Origin: an uncultured Candidatus Melainabacteria bacterium
GTDB taxonomy: Bacteria; Cyanobacteriota; Vampirovibrionia; Gastranaerophilales; Gastranaerophilaceae
NCBI GenBank assembly: GCA_932182025.1
Contig: CAKNXK010000023.1
Span: 194,126 to 258,125 of the forward strand
Length of the DNA stretch: 64,000 nucleotides
Reading direction: 5' to 3'
Part shown: positions 1-7,162 of the stretch, one piece after another
Position numbering within the stretch: the stretch's first letter is position 1
Layout of the letters: every line of letters begins with the position of its first letter
Made by a program: the position numbers and the translations under genes
Notes under the pieces: model-generated
Databases searched by the model: none
Seen by the model: only the letters and a program-made list of their open reading frames with translations
What the model was told of the DNA's origin: nothing

Positions 1-327
1 CTAACACTATTCTTGATGGCATATTTAAGTTACTATATATTACCGGATTTATCAGGGAATGAAAGGCTTAGACGCCACAGCGCACTGCCGGGGTCAATAT
101 TTTTCTGCATATCCTGGTTATTAGGTTCATGGTTATTTTCAGTTTATATTAACAACCTTCACACCTACAACTTTGTATATGGCACAATTGCAGGTTTTGC
201 AGTTATGATGATGTGGCTATACTATACTTCAATCCTAATTCTTATTGGCGGAGAAATTAATTCTCAGTTATATGAAAAACTTGAACGCAAAGAAATTTTA
301 ATTGCAAAACGCGAAAGCAAAGGGTAA
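1..327 (+). CDS. YihY/BrkB-type integral membrane protein, C-terminal part (cut by window edge)
   Basis: The reading frame is open from base 1, so the gene starts before the window. The visible ~108 residues contain two strongly hydrophobic segments (CISWLLGSWLFSVYIN and GFAVMMMWLYYTSILILIGG). The ending, WLYYTSILILIGGEINSQLYE, matches the conserved last helix of the YihY/BrkB (RNase BN-like) inner-membrane family (typically W-x-Y-x-S followed by a hydrophobic run, then GAE-N). These proteins are multi-pass membrane proteins of unsettled function. The flavin reductase gene starts 13 bases after its stop with a GAGGAG-type ribosome site, so the two may be co-transcribed. The family call is by motif; function is unknown. 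Confidence 0.7.
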   Translation, partial: LTLFLMAYLSYYILPDLSGNERLRRHSALPGSIFFCISWLLGSWLFSVYINNLHTYNFVYGTIAGFAVMMMWLYYTSILILIGGEINSQLYEKLERKEILIAKRESKG

Positions 328-340
328 AGAGGAGAAATAA

Positions 341-943
341 ATGGATACTCAAGCTTTATATAAAATCGGTTATGGTCTTTATGTACTTACTGCAAATGAA
401 AACGGTAAGGATAACGGATGTATAATTAATACTGTTATGCAAGTTACATCTGACCCTTGCAAAATAGAAATTGCTGTTAATAAAGCAAACTATACTTGTG
501 AAATGATACAAAGAACAAAGAAATTTAATATTTCCATTTTAGATGAAGGCACTCCTTTTGATGTATTCAAAATCTTTGGATACCAGAGTGGACGCAATAT
601 TGATAAGTTTGCAGAGTTTTCAGATACAAAGCGTTCTCCTAATGGACTTTTATACATAACAAAAAATACAAATGCATTTATGTCAGCTTATGTTAAACAA
701 GAAATTGATTTAGACACACATATTTTATTTATAGCACAGCTTGTTGAAGCAGAAGTTTTATCAGAAAAGCCAACTGCAACATACGACTATTATCAAAGAA
801 AAATTAAGCCTCAACCGGAAGAAACCCCTAAAAAAGGCTGGCGCTGCAAAATATGCGGGTTTATATATGAGCACGAAGAGTTACCTGCTGATTATATTTG
901 CCCTATTTGTAAACACGGTGCTATTGATTTTGAGAAACTGTAA
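341..943 (+). CDS. Flavin reductase-like domain fused to C-terminal rubredoxin (high-molecular-weight rubredoxin type)
   Basis: This is a 200-residue soluble protein. Residues 1-150 look like a flavin-reductase (FMN-binding split barrel) domain (YKIGYGLYVLTA near the N-terminus, NKANYTCEMI and FNISIL further on). Residues ~165-200 are a complete rubredoxin: GWRCKICGFIYE, then YICPICKHGAIDF, giving the two CxxC pairs that hold one iron. Such fusions pass electrons from NAD(P)H via FMN to the rubredoxin iron and then to oxygen- or peroxide-reducing flavodiiron proteins and rubrerythrins in anaerobes. The start ATG has GAGGAG 7 bases upstream. Its place directly before tmRNA is probably not functional linkage. 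The family call is firm; the partner protein is not in the window. Confidence 0.85.
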   Translation: MDTQALYKIGYGLYVLTANENGKDNGCIINTVMQVTSDPCKIEIAVNKANYTCEMIQRTKKFNISILDEGTPFDVFKIFGYQSGRNIDKFAEFSDTKRSPNGLLYITKNTNAFMSAYVKQEIDLDTHILFIAQLVEAEVLSEKPTATYDYYQRKIKPQPEETPKKGWRCKICGFIYEHEELPADYICPICKHGAIDFEKL

Positions 944-981
944 GATTATAATAATCTTATGCACTTTGAAAAAGTTTATAT

Positions 982-1376
982 GGGGATGTACTGGTTTTGA
1001 CGCTGTGATCGGTAAATCCGGGTTGCGAGTGCGGGCGCTGTTCCCGCTTATCAACGAGCAAATTAAATTAAACGCTAATAACGTTGTTTCAATGGCTGAC
1101 TACAGAGCTGCAAAAGCTATCGCTGCTTAGTCTAGCGATTCGGCCCATCTAACCTGACCAGCTTGCCGTTAGGGGTGATGAATGTATGCAAGATGCAGTA
1201 CGCAAATGATGGTATGCGTATTAAGTTTTTCCATTGGAGGTTAGGTTTCCGTAAAAAACCTTTGGACTAATTCAGGTTTTGTGACTTTCCATATTAGCCC
1301 AAGATAATAAGCCACTACACTCGTAGATATCAGTTTTTATCCACAATGGACGTGGGTTCGACTCCCACCATCTCCA
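982..1376 (+). ncRNA. ssrA: Transfer-messenger RNA (tmRNA)
   Basis: The 5' end GGGGATG pairs with CATCTCC at 1369-1375 to form the tRNA-like acceptor stem (one G-U), and the T-arm GTGGG-TTCGACT-CCCAC lies just before. The 5' region carries the usual GGGGATGTACTGGTTTTGACG signature. The tag reading frame begins at GCT (1074-1076) and ends at TAG (1128-1130), encoding ANNVVSMADYRAAKAIAA, an 18-residue tag that starts ANN and ends in the protease-recognised AA. The 3' CCA is not encoded (CATCTCCATTTT), so it must be added after transcription. One-piece form, about 395 nt. It rescues stalled ribosomes with SmpB. Its 3' end is a classic integration target and an accessory element begins immediately downstream. 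Confidence 0.95.
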
Positions 1377-1423
1377 TTTTTTAGTCCACAGGACAACAAT
1401 TAAACCAAAATTTATACATTTAA

Positions 1424-1447
1424 AGCCCGCAATTAGCGGACTTTTTA
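1424..1447 (+). terminator. Probable terminator of tmRNA
   Basis: The stem AGCCCGC / GCGGACT (one C-A mismatch) has an AATTA loop and is followed by TTTTT. It is the first hairpin with a T-run after tmRNA. Confidence 0.6.
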
Positions 1448-1458
1448 ATAGTAAAAAA

Positions 1459-1528
1459 CAAACAGAGAATTTATTTTATCAAAATTCTCTGCTTTTTAAT
1501 GCTTATTTTTATTGAAATTCTCTGTTTG
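1459..1528. repeat. Competing inverted repeats (CAAACAGAGAATTT family)
   Basis: CAAACAGAGAATTT (1459-1472) can pair with AAATTCTCTG (1482-1491, 10 bp, followed by CTTTTT) or with AAATTCTCTGTTTG (1515-1528, 14 bp). The two hairpins exclude each other. The first looks like an intrinsic terminator on the plus strand. The block lies between the tmRNA terminator and the first element gene, so it may be the terminator pair of the element's leftmost gene or part of an attachment region. Confidence 0.5.
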
Positions 1529-1551
1529 CAAGAGCCCTAGTCCAAAATAAA

Positions 1552-2106
1552 TTACATTACAAAAGTCTCAGCAGGATTTTTTTCTAAATTTTCTAAACTA
1601 CATTGAAGATTACTATTAATTTTATCAAATATGTCCAATATATAAGGTTTAATTGTTACAAAATTTATTTGATTATATTGAGGGAAATTGTGATATTGTA
1701 CCATGAAATTTTTTATTACTTTTAGTTCTTCAATAGACAAAGTTTCAAAAGGGTCTTGTTCTGAATAATAATGAAATACAGATAAGTGAATAAAAGAACA
1801 ACCAAACATATATACATTTCTTGCCCATCCATGAAGTTTTAAAATGTTGTTAATTAATTCAAAATCTTTAATTTGTCTTCTACCAATATGCCATTTTTCA
1901 TTATCTAAAGTTTGTTGAATTAAAAGTTGCCTAGTTTCTTGTTCTTGTGATAATAAAAATAACACTCTGACCATAGAATCTAATTCTTGTCTTAATATTG
2001 AAATACAATTCCCATACAGCTTTTGTTCATATAATAATTTTATACTTTTACTATTCTCTTCAGAGCGTTTTTTAACTATTTCACAAAATTGTTTTAAGTT
2101 ATTCAT
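1552..2106 (-). CDS. Unknown helical protein of the accessory element, 184 aa
   Basis: I do not recognise a named family with confidence. The protein is soluble and predicted mostly helical. Residues 20-55 (SIKLLYEQKLYGNCISILRQ then ELDSMVRVLFLL) resemble the helical start of HEPN/AbiV-like proteins that sit in element cargo, and residues ~95-112 contain ARNVYMFGCSFIHLSVFHYY, an Arg and His spaced more widely than the usual Rx4-6H of HEPN ribonucleases. The start has GAGGT 4 bases upstream. It lies 30 bases downstream of the serine recombinase stop on the same strand and could be read from the same transcript. A HEPN-like fold is an inference only. Confidence 0.6.
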   Translation of the reverse strand: MNNLKQFCEIVKKRSEENSKSIKLLYEQKLYGNCISILRQELDSMVRVLFLLSQEQETRQLLIQQTLDNEKWHIGRRQIKDFELINNILKLHGWARNVYMFGCSFIHLSVFHYYSEQDPFETLSIEELKVIKNFMVQYHNFPQYNQINFVTIKPYILDIFDKINSNLQCSLENLEKNPAETFVM

Positions 2107-2136
2107 AATTACCTCAAAACAATTTTAACATTAAAA

Positions 2137-3738
2137 TTACTTACTTGCGATTAACTTTTGCAAACTCAATTCATTTGGCTGAGTTCCGTTTAAAATTTGT
2201 TCAGTTAATTCTGGTGAAATGTATTTTAGGTTCAGAATGTTACGGATATATTTTGAGTCTTTCAAATTTTCTTCATTCTGCAAATCTTCAATAGTTTTAC
2301 CTTCTTGAATTTGCTTATGGTAATAATAACTTTTAACGATTGCGTTTACAAGATATGGATTTGGCTCAGGAGTATCATATTCTTTAGCGTTTAAAATTAA
2401 AATGTTATCATTTCTGGATGGTTGTGTGATTTTTATTTTTTTAGTAATCGTAATCGAATTAAATTTTTTATTTTTGTCAGGTATTACAAATTTTTGATTG
2501 TTCGACAACGTATTCAATACATTTATCAAAGAATTTTCATTCAATGTAATTTCGATTGAGTTTTTGGATATAACAATTTTGTGAACAATTGCTCTGACAA
2601 ATTTCGGCTCTGAATAATCTTTAATATTTTGTGCCGTATAAATCAATTTGTTTTGTTTACTAATTTTGTATTCTGAAACAATATTTTGAATTTGTTCCCT
2701 ATCTTTTAAAAATTCTTTTGTTGTTTCGATTATAAATTTCTCAACTTCACCTGCAGGAATTTTTGAAATAGAACCTGTTTCCTTATTATTTTTTAAAGCT
2801 GTACTTATATAGTAACGATATCTTCTACCATGATTGTTACTATGGCTTGGAGTCATTCTATTGCCTAAATCGTCATAAATTAAACTTGCAAGAAGTGAAT
2901 TGGAAGAACATTTAACTCCACAAATTTTATCAACTTTATTTTCATACAATAACTTTTGCACTTTTTCAAAAATTTCATCACAGATAATAGCTTCATGCTC
3001 TCCCTCATAAACTTTGTCTTTATGTGTAATTTTGCCTATATAAATTTTATTTGCAAGCAAATGATATAATTGACCTTTTGAAAAATATTTATCTGTTTTT
3101 GTCTTAATTTCTTCTTCTTTTAAATATTGCATCAATTTTGGTACACTTTTTAATTCAAGATATTTTTCAAAAAGCATTTGAACTTTTTGTGTATCTTCCT
3201 TATGAACAACAAGTTTCTTATCTTCTTTTGAATATCCTAGCGGAACTTTGCCACCCATCCACATACCTTTCTTTTTGGAAGCAGAAATTTTATCTCGAAT
3301 TCTTTCTCCAGTAACCTCTCTTTCAAATTGAGCAAAGGATAAAAGTATGTTTAAAGTTAATCTGCCCATTGATGTAGTTGTATTAAATTGTTGGGTTATA
3401 GATACAAATGAAGTTTCATGCCTGTCAAAGACATCAATAATTTTTGAAAAATCCATCAAAGAGCGAGTTAAGCGGTCAACTTTATACACAACAACAATAT
3501 CGACTTCATCGTTTTCTATATCTTTCAAAAGCTCTTTAAATGCAGGACGTTCCATTGTTCCACCTGAATATCCGCCGTCATTATACTGTTTGTCTAATAA
3601 AACCCAACCTTCGTGCATTTGAGATTTTATGTAAGCCTCGCAAGCTTCTCTTTGGGCATCAAGCGAGTTAAAATCTTGTTCCAGACCTTCTTCGGAGGAT
3701 TTTCTTGTATAAATCGCACATCTGATTTGTTTTTTCAT
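2137..3738 (-). CDS. Large serine recombinase (site-specific integrase/resolvase family)
   Basis: This 533-residue protein breaks and rejoins DNA through a serine. Residues 1-150 form the resolvase catalytic domain: AIYTRKSSEE holds the catalytic Ser, SLDAQREACEAYI and YNDGGYSGGTMERPAF follow, then VYKVDRLTRSLMDF and LNILLSFAQFERE. Residues ~160-265 are a Recombinase DNA-binding domain (GYSKEDKKLVVHKEDTQKV, YLLANKIYIGKITHKDKVYEGEH). The later zinc-ribbon-like part keeps few cysteines. Length fits large serine integrases. It overlaps the DUF2924 gene by one base (TAATG), a pair common in phage-like islands. It is probably the integrase of this element, though tmRNA sites are more often used by tyrosine integrases. 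Confidence 0.92.
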   Translation of the reverse strand: MKKQIRCAIYTRKSSEEGLEQDFNSLDAQREACEAYIKSQMHEGWVLLDKQYNDGGYSGGTMERPAFKELLKDIENDEVDIVVVYKVDRLTRSLMDFSKIIDVFDRHETSFVSITQQFNTTTSMGRLTLNILLSFAQFEREVTGERIRDKISASKKKGMWMGGKVPLGYSKEDKKLVVHKEDTQKVQMLFEKYLELKSVPKLMQYLKEEEIKTKTDKYFSKGQLYHLLANKIYIGKITHKDKVYEGEHEAIICDEIFEKVQKLLYENKVDKICGVKCSSNSLLASLIYDDLGNRMTPSHSNNHGRRYRYYISTALKNNKETGSISKIPAGEVEKFIIETTKEFLKDREQIQNIVSEYKISKQNKLIYTAQNIKDYSEPKFVRAIVHKIVISKNSIEITLNENSLINVLNTLSNNQKFVIPDKNKKFNSITITKKIKITQPSRNDNILILNAKEYDTPEPNPYLVNAIVKSYYYHKQIQEGKTIEDLQNEENLKDSKYIRNILNLKYISPELTEQILNGTQPNELSLQKLIASK

Positions 3739-4136
3739 TACACCACCCCGAAGAATTTTTTACCATTCCAATGTGTCCCTGTTATTACATTTGCGACAGC
3801 AGAAAGAGTTTTGTATAATTTACCGTTAAAATTGAAACCGCCATTGACTGCGATAACTTCATATTTTTCACCTTTAAATTCCCGAATAAATTTGGTTCCG
3901 ATAGTTACTTCAAATTTTTTGATTTTTCTGATATTAATACTTTTTGTCTTTTCATAATCATCAACAAAATTATTTATCTGCTTTTGCAACTTACTTGGTA
4001 ATTTATTATATTTAAAATACCAAGTAAGTTCTTTTATCAGATATAATTTAGTATAACCTTTTGGAGCAGGGGTTTTAAATATTTCCTGCCATTTAATATG
4101 CAATTCTCTAAGTGTAAGTATTTTTAAGTCATTCAT
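3738..4136 (-). CDS. DUF2924 family protein
   Basis: This ~132-residue basic protein starts MNDLKILTLRELHIKWQEIF. Its second half, GTKFIREFKGEKYEVIAVNG then LYKTLSAVANVITGTHWNGK and KFFGV, is the DUF2924 pattern (G-x-LxREW-x-G, SLSxIAxxITGTxWxGxxFFG). ATG at 4136 is chosen over a GTG at 4151 because family members start at the equivalent residue; neither has a strong ribosome site. DUF2924 genes usually sit immediately upstream of a large serine recombinase, as here with a one-base overlap. A role as recombination accessory factor is inferred from linkage, not demonstrated. Confidence 0.85.
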   Translation of the reverse strand: MNDLKILTLRELHIKWQEIFKTPAPKGYTKLYLIKELTWYFKYNKLPSKLQKQINNFVDDYEKTKSINIRKIKKFEVTIGTKFIREFKGEKYEVIAVNGGFNFNGKLYKTLSAVANVITGTHWNGKKFFGVV

Positions 4137-4197
4137 ACTTACATCTATCACTCTATTTGCTTAAAATCTCAAGTCCTTTGGACACAAAACTTATCAG

Positions 4198-4521
4198 TTA
4201 TTTTATACTTTTATAAAACTGATACATCAACTTAATATCAACTTGTTCAGTTCTGATGGCTTCTATTAATTCTTTTTTTAGTTCCTCTTTTTCATCAAGA
4301 TGTTTGAAGTTAAAAAGTTCAGTTGGTTCGACTTCAAGGGCAGTTATAATTTTTGAAAGAGTTTCAGCTGTTACAAAATTATTTCCGCATTCAATTTTGC
4401 TAAGATTTCTTTCTCCAACATCAACCATATCAGCAAGTTGTTCCTGTGTTAGTCCTTTTCTTTGGCGGAGTTCTTTAATTCTTCTTCCTAAAAGTTTCTT
4501 AATATCAGTATTTTTGTCCAT
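4198..4521 (-). CDS. XRE-family helix-turn-helix repressor
   Basis: This 107-residue regulator has residues ~10-65 as a Cro/C1-type HTH: LGRRIKELRQRKGLTQEQLA, DMVDVGERNLSKIECGNNFV, TAETLSKIITALEVEP. The remaining ~40 residues are charged and helical, perhaps for dimerisation. It has a GAGGG ribosome site 5 bases before ATG and a good minus-strand promoter at 4541-4569. It sits between the recombination genes and the divergent secreted-protein operon, so it is well placed to control both, like a phage-type repressor. The binding site is not identified. Confidence 0.88.
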   Translation of the reverse strand: MDKNTDIKKLLGRRIKELRQRKGLTQEQLADMVDVGERNLSKIECGNNFVTAETLSKIITALEVEPTELFNFKHLDEKEELKKELIEAIRTEQVDIKLMYQFYKSIK

Positions 4522-4540
4522 TTCAGCCCTCTTTCCTTAC

Positions 4541-4569
4541 ATAATAAGTGATTCAGACTTTTAATGTAA
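4541..4569 (-). promoter_or_regulatory. Promoter for the XRE regulator
   Basis: On the minus strand TTACAT, 17 bases, TATTAT; this is a near-consensus sigma-70 type promoter 20 bases before the start codon. Confidence 0.6.
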
Positions 4570-4594
4570 CGAAACTAAAAACTCTATATATCTT

Positions 4595-4623
4595 GACAAA
4601 GAGCTTTAAATTATGAATAATAG
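4595..4623 (+). promoter_or_regulatory. Promoter for the secreted-protein operon
   Basis: A perfect TTGACA at 4595-4600 is followed after 17 bases by AATAAT, a weaker -10. It faces the operon starting at 4690, whose first gene has AAAGGAGG 5 bases before ATG. The region is shared with the divergent XRE promoter, so repression by the regulator is plausible. Confidence 0.5.
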
Positions 4624-4689
4624 AGTGTAACAGTTCTACTTTTATGAAAAAGTTGGCATTTAAAGAAGAATTTACTAAAAGGAGGTTCA

Positions 4690-5421
4690 ATGAAAACAGG
4701 TTTAAAAATATTAGTAATTGCTGCTTTGGCTCTATTTACACCTCTTGCATTCGCCGCTGACTTAAATTCTTCTGTGCCTTCTAATTTTCCAAGACAAAAA
4801 TCAACTCCAAAGCAGTATTCATCAAGTGCTACGATTCAGGCTTTTTATGACAGTTGGGCTGAAAACATAGGCAAAGATATTCAAGTAAAAACTTTTGATA
4901 CAGAATTTATAGGCATTGGCTATGGACAAGCAATAACAAATGATGTATTCCCTAAAGTAATTATTCCAAAAACTACAGATAAGGATTTTATCTCCTGTAA
5001 TTTATACGGTGGGATTTTCAACAGTACTGCCTATAAAAAATTAAAAACACCATTATTGTATGATGCAGAACACAATATCTGTGTTGCAGCAATAGCAGTA
5101 AGAGATTATTCAAATACAGATAATCCTTATTTTGAAGAACCTGCAAATATGCGAAGTTTGGTAAGTATATCTGGATATTTCCCAGATATTCCAAATGGAA
5201 GTATTAAATTAAGAGAAATTGCGTTAATCCCGAATAGTGCTCAGGATGAAAAGAAAATTGAGAAATATGTAAAAGAAACAATGAAATTATATAAAAATTT
5301 TCTAAGAGCGGAAGAATTGGGTGTTTCTATAGATAAAGTGCCGTCTAAATTTTCTCAAACTATGCAAAAAGGTCTGATTGATATACTTGAATGTGCAGGA
5401 GGTCTGTTATTAAATCCTTAA
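4690..5421 (+). CDS. Secreted protein of unknown function, 243 aa
   Basis: Residues 1-22 are a clear Sec signal peptide (MKTGLKILVIAALALFTPLA, cleavage after AFA). The mature part is soluble with no recognised motif; it contains IQAFYDSWAENIGKDIQ, a GIGYGQ segment and two cysteines. A very strong AAAGGAGG ribosome site precedes the start. It is first of three consecutive genes for exported proteins (next gene overlaps its end), all inside the accessory element and all with N-terminal signals. I cannot assign a function; a periplasmic or surface role is the safest reading. Confidence 0.75.
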   Translation: MKTGLKILVIAALALFTPLAFAADLNSSVPSNFPRQKSTPKQYSSSATIQAFYDSWAENIGKDIQVKTFDTEFIGIGYGQAITNDVFPKVIIPKTTDKDFISCNLYGGIFNSTAYKKLKTPLLYDAEHNICVAAIAVRDYSNTDNPYFEEPANMRSLVSISGYFPDIPNGSIKLREIALIPNSAQDEKKIEKYVKETMKLYKNFLRAEELGVSIDKVPSKFSQTMQKGLIDILECAGGLLLNP

Positions 5422-6239
5422 AAATATTCTTTTCAATAACTCTTATAATTTTATTTATGCAAAACATAGTATTTGCATCTGAAAATGTTACATATAAAAC
5501 ACTAGGCAATACTACTACTTTTTATTCCAAAGGCGAGGTCGTTGGCACATATCAAATAAAAAGCATGCCTAGCGGTCTTGTTGAAACAGAAGCCTGTTAC
5601 GGTGATTTATGTCATTATGAAGTTATGACATCTATGAGGGCAAAAAATTACATTTATACTATGAAAAAACAATTAGAGGTTATTTATGCTATTGGACAGT
5701 CTTTCGAGGAACATAAAAAGAAAGAACAAGAGAAAGAACGAATTAGGCAGGCTAACAAATCGATTATTGTAAAACAAGTTACTGTAACTACTCCTAAAGG
5801 TGAAAAAATATCTTTACAAGAAGATAAAAACGGTGATGATTATTTAGTTATAAATGGGAAAAAAGTTGAAACTATCGGTCGAGGCATTGCGACATATAAA
5901 GATGTTGTTTATGATCCTTATCCTGAAAGTTCTCAACTTGAAAATATAATCGCAACAGCTCAAAGAGAAGATGTTTATAAAACAAAGAAAAGGAGTTATG
6001 AAGAAATTATCTACTCTTCTACTGACCTTTGTGATTTATTCAAAGTGGTATATAAATTAAGGCTTGATTATGGAGTAAGTTATGAAGATGCACAAAAATT
6101 AATGACTTTCGGGATAGATAACAGGCATTACAAACCGAGTGATTTGTTGTTTCCTAGTGAAAAACAAGCTGTTAAATTTCAAAAAAATCGTGAAAGTACA
6201 TCAGAGAAACTTAAAAATGTTACTTTTCCAAAAATTTAG
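5391..6239 (+). CDS. Secreted protein of unknown function, ~276-282 aa
   Basis: This is the second gene of the secreted operon. From ATG at 5391 it overlaps the previous gene by 31 bases, but AGGAGG (5397-5402) lies inside that start and is 6 bases before an ATT codon at 5409. Starting at ATT gives the textbook signal peptide (M)KSLKIFFSITLIILFMQNI ending at VFA-SE, so initiation at a rare ATT is quite possible. The mature protein has a charged helical stretch (residues ~100-125, EEHKKKEQEKERIRQANK) and otherwise no motif I recognise. The ATG coordinate is given because it is the conventional choice. Confidence 0.7.
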   Translation: MCRRSVIKSLKIFFSITLIILFMQNIVFASENVTYKTLGNTTTFYSKGEVVGTYQIKSMPSGLVETEACYGDLCHYEVMTSMRAKNYIYTMKKQLEVIYAIGQSFEEHKKKEQEKERIRQANKSIIVKQVTVTTPKGEKISLQEDKNGDDYLVINGKKVETIGRGIATYKDVVYDPYPESSQLENIIATAQREDVYKTKKRSYEEIIYSSTDLCDLFKVVYKLRLDYGVSYEDAQKLMTFGIDNRHYKPSDLLFPSEKQAVKFQKNRESTSEKLKNVTFPKI

Positions 6240-6248
6240 AGGATAAAT

Positions 6249-6695
6249 ATGGATGTAAAAAGAATTATTACTTTATCAGTTTTAGGACTTATCTTATTGG
6301 CAACAGGATTGACTTATGCAAATTTAGGAAATTTCCAACAAACTAATAATCGCTACAAATCAGGTCAAAGTGATGAAGAAATTTGTATCAAGTGGAGTCA
6401 TGATGTTCAAACCTGTAAAAATGATGCTGATTATAGAAAACTATATGCAGATGTCATAAAAAACGGCGGTTGTATAACAAGTGTTCCTGATGTTGGACTT
6501 ATGGTTAGAAGTTGGAGTTATTGCAAGGAAACTTCAGAGAAAATTAATCTTTTGTTCTTACCTACAGGCGAAGTGTTTAACTTTATTGAAGAGGGTGAAT
6601 ATGGTAGATTTCTAGACACGCCTCTTACAGACACCGAATATCAACAGCTTTTTATAGGAATTAATAAAGAGCCCCTGAACAGGGGCTCAATTTAA
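6249..6695 (+). CDS. Small secreted cysteine-containing protein, 148 aa
   Basis: This third gene of the operon begins 9 bases after the previous stop with an AGAGGAT ribosome site. Residues 1-24 are a signal peptide (MDVKRIITLSVLGLILLATG, TYA). The mature ~124 residues contain four cysteines, likely as two disulfides, and no recognised domain. The terminator hairpin at 6669-6688 lies inside the last codons, so transcription of the operon probably ends here. Function unknown. Confidence 0.7.
   Translation: MDVKRIITLSVLGLILLATGLTYANLGNFQQTNNRYKSGQSDEEICIKWSHDVQTCKNDADYRKLYADVIKNGGCITSVPDVGLMVRSWSYCKETSEKINLLFLPTGEVFNFIEEGEYGRFLDTPLTDTEYQQLFIGINKEPLNRGSI
6669..6688. terminator. Bidirectional hairpin between convergent genes
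   Basis: A perfect 8-bp stem GAGCCCCT / AGGGGCTC with a GAAC loop and A/T-rich flanks on both sides. It overlaps the 3' end of the plus-strand gene and is 27 bases beyond the stop of the minus-strand DUF5681 gene. Confidence 0.55.
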
Positions 6696-6714
6696 TATTA
6701 TTAAATTTGGAGAA

Positions 6715-7161
6715 CTAATCTTTTTCAGATTTACTACCAAACTCTTCCTCGTATTTTTCAGCCATAAGCTTTCGAATACCAAGTAATGCTGCCTTAGTCG
6801 CAGGCGTCAATTCTGGCGGATCATTTTTCTTTGGCTCAGGATTATACTCATTAAATGCCCATTTGAATATTGCAGCATCGATCATTTTGCTGTTAAAAAG
6901 CATTTTTATTAATTGTTTATCGCCTCTTAACGCATTATTAATAATCAAACGTGCTAAAGCATCCATCTTTTTCATTTTTATTCGTTTACCGTTTTGTTCA
7001 ATGTAAGTATATTCTGATAGTTCTTTAGCAATAGCTTCGGTAGGATTACAAGGCTTTTTGGGTCTGCCCTTAGGATTTCCTGATTGTCCCGGTTTGAATT
7101 GATTTTTCTTTGGAGGTTTACAGTACCCAACTTCATAGTCTTTATGTTTCTTGTTTGTCAT
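6715..7161 (-). CDS. DUF5681 domain protein
   Basis: This 148-residue protein has the diagnostic N-terminal pattern EVGYCKPPKKNQFKPGQSG followed by NPKGRPKKP (residues ~10-38), the DUF5681 signature, and then a helical part (AIAKELSEY, MKKMDALARLIINNALRGDK). These proteins are small, basic, and usually found in phage-like islands next to methyltransferase or terminase genes; their job is not known. Its ribosome site AAAGGAG is inside the last codons of the upstream ParB-methyltransferase gene, so translation is coupled. Confidence 0.85.
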   Translation of the reverse strand: MTNKKHKDYEVGYCKPPKKNQFKPGQSGNPKGRPKKPCNPTEAIAKELSEYTYIEQNGKRIKMKKMDALARLIINNALRGDKQLIKMLFNSKMIDAAIFKWAFNEYNPEPKKNDPPELTPATKAALLGIRKLMAEKYEEEFGSKSEKD

Positions 7162-7162
7162 C

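Noticed and set aside
741..1130. Open frame running from the rubredoxin gene into tmRNA
   Set aside because: It is an accident of the tmRNA tag reading frame; only the last 18 codons are real, as the tmRNA tag.
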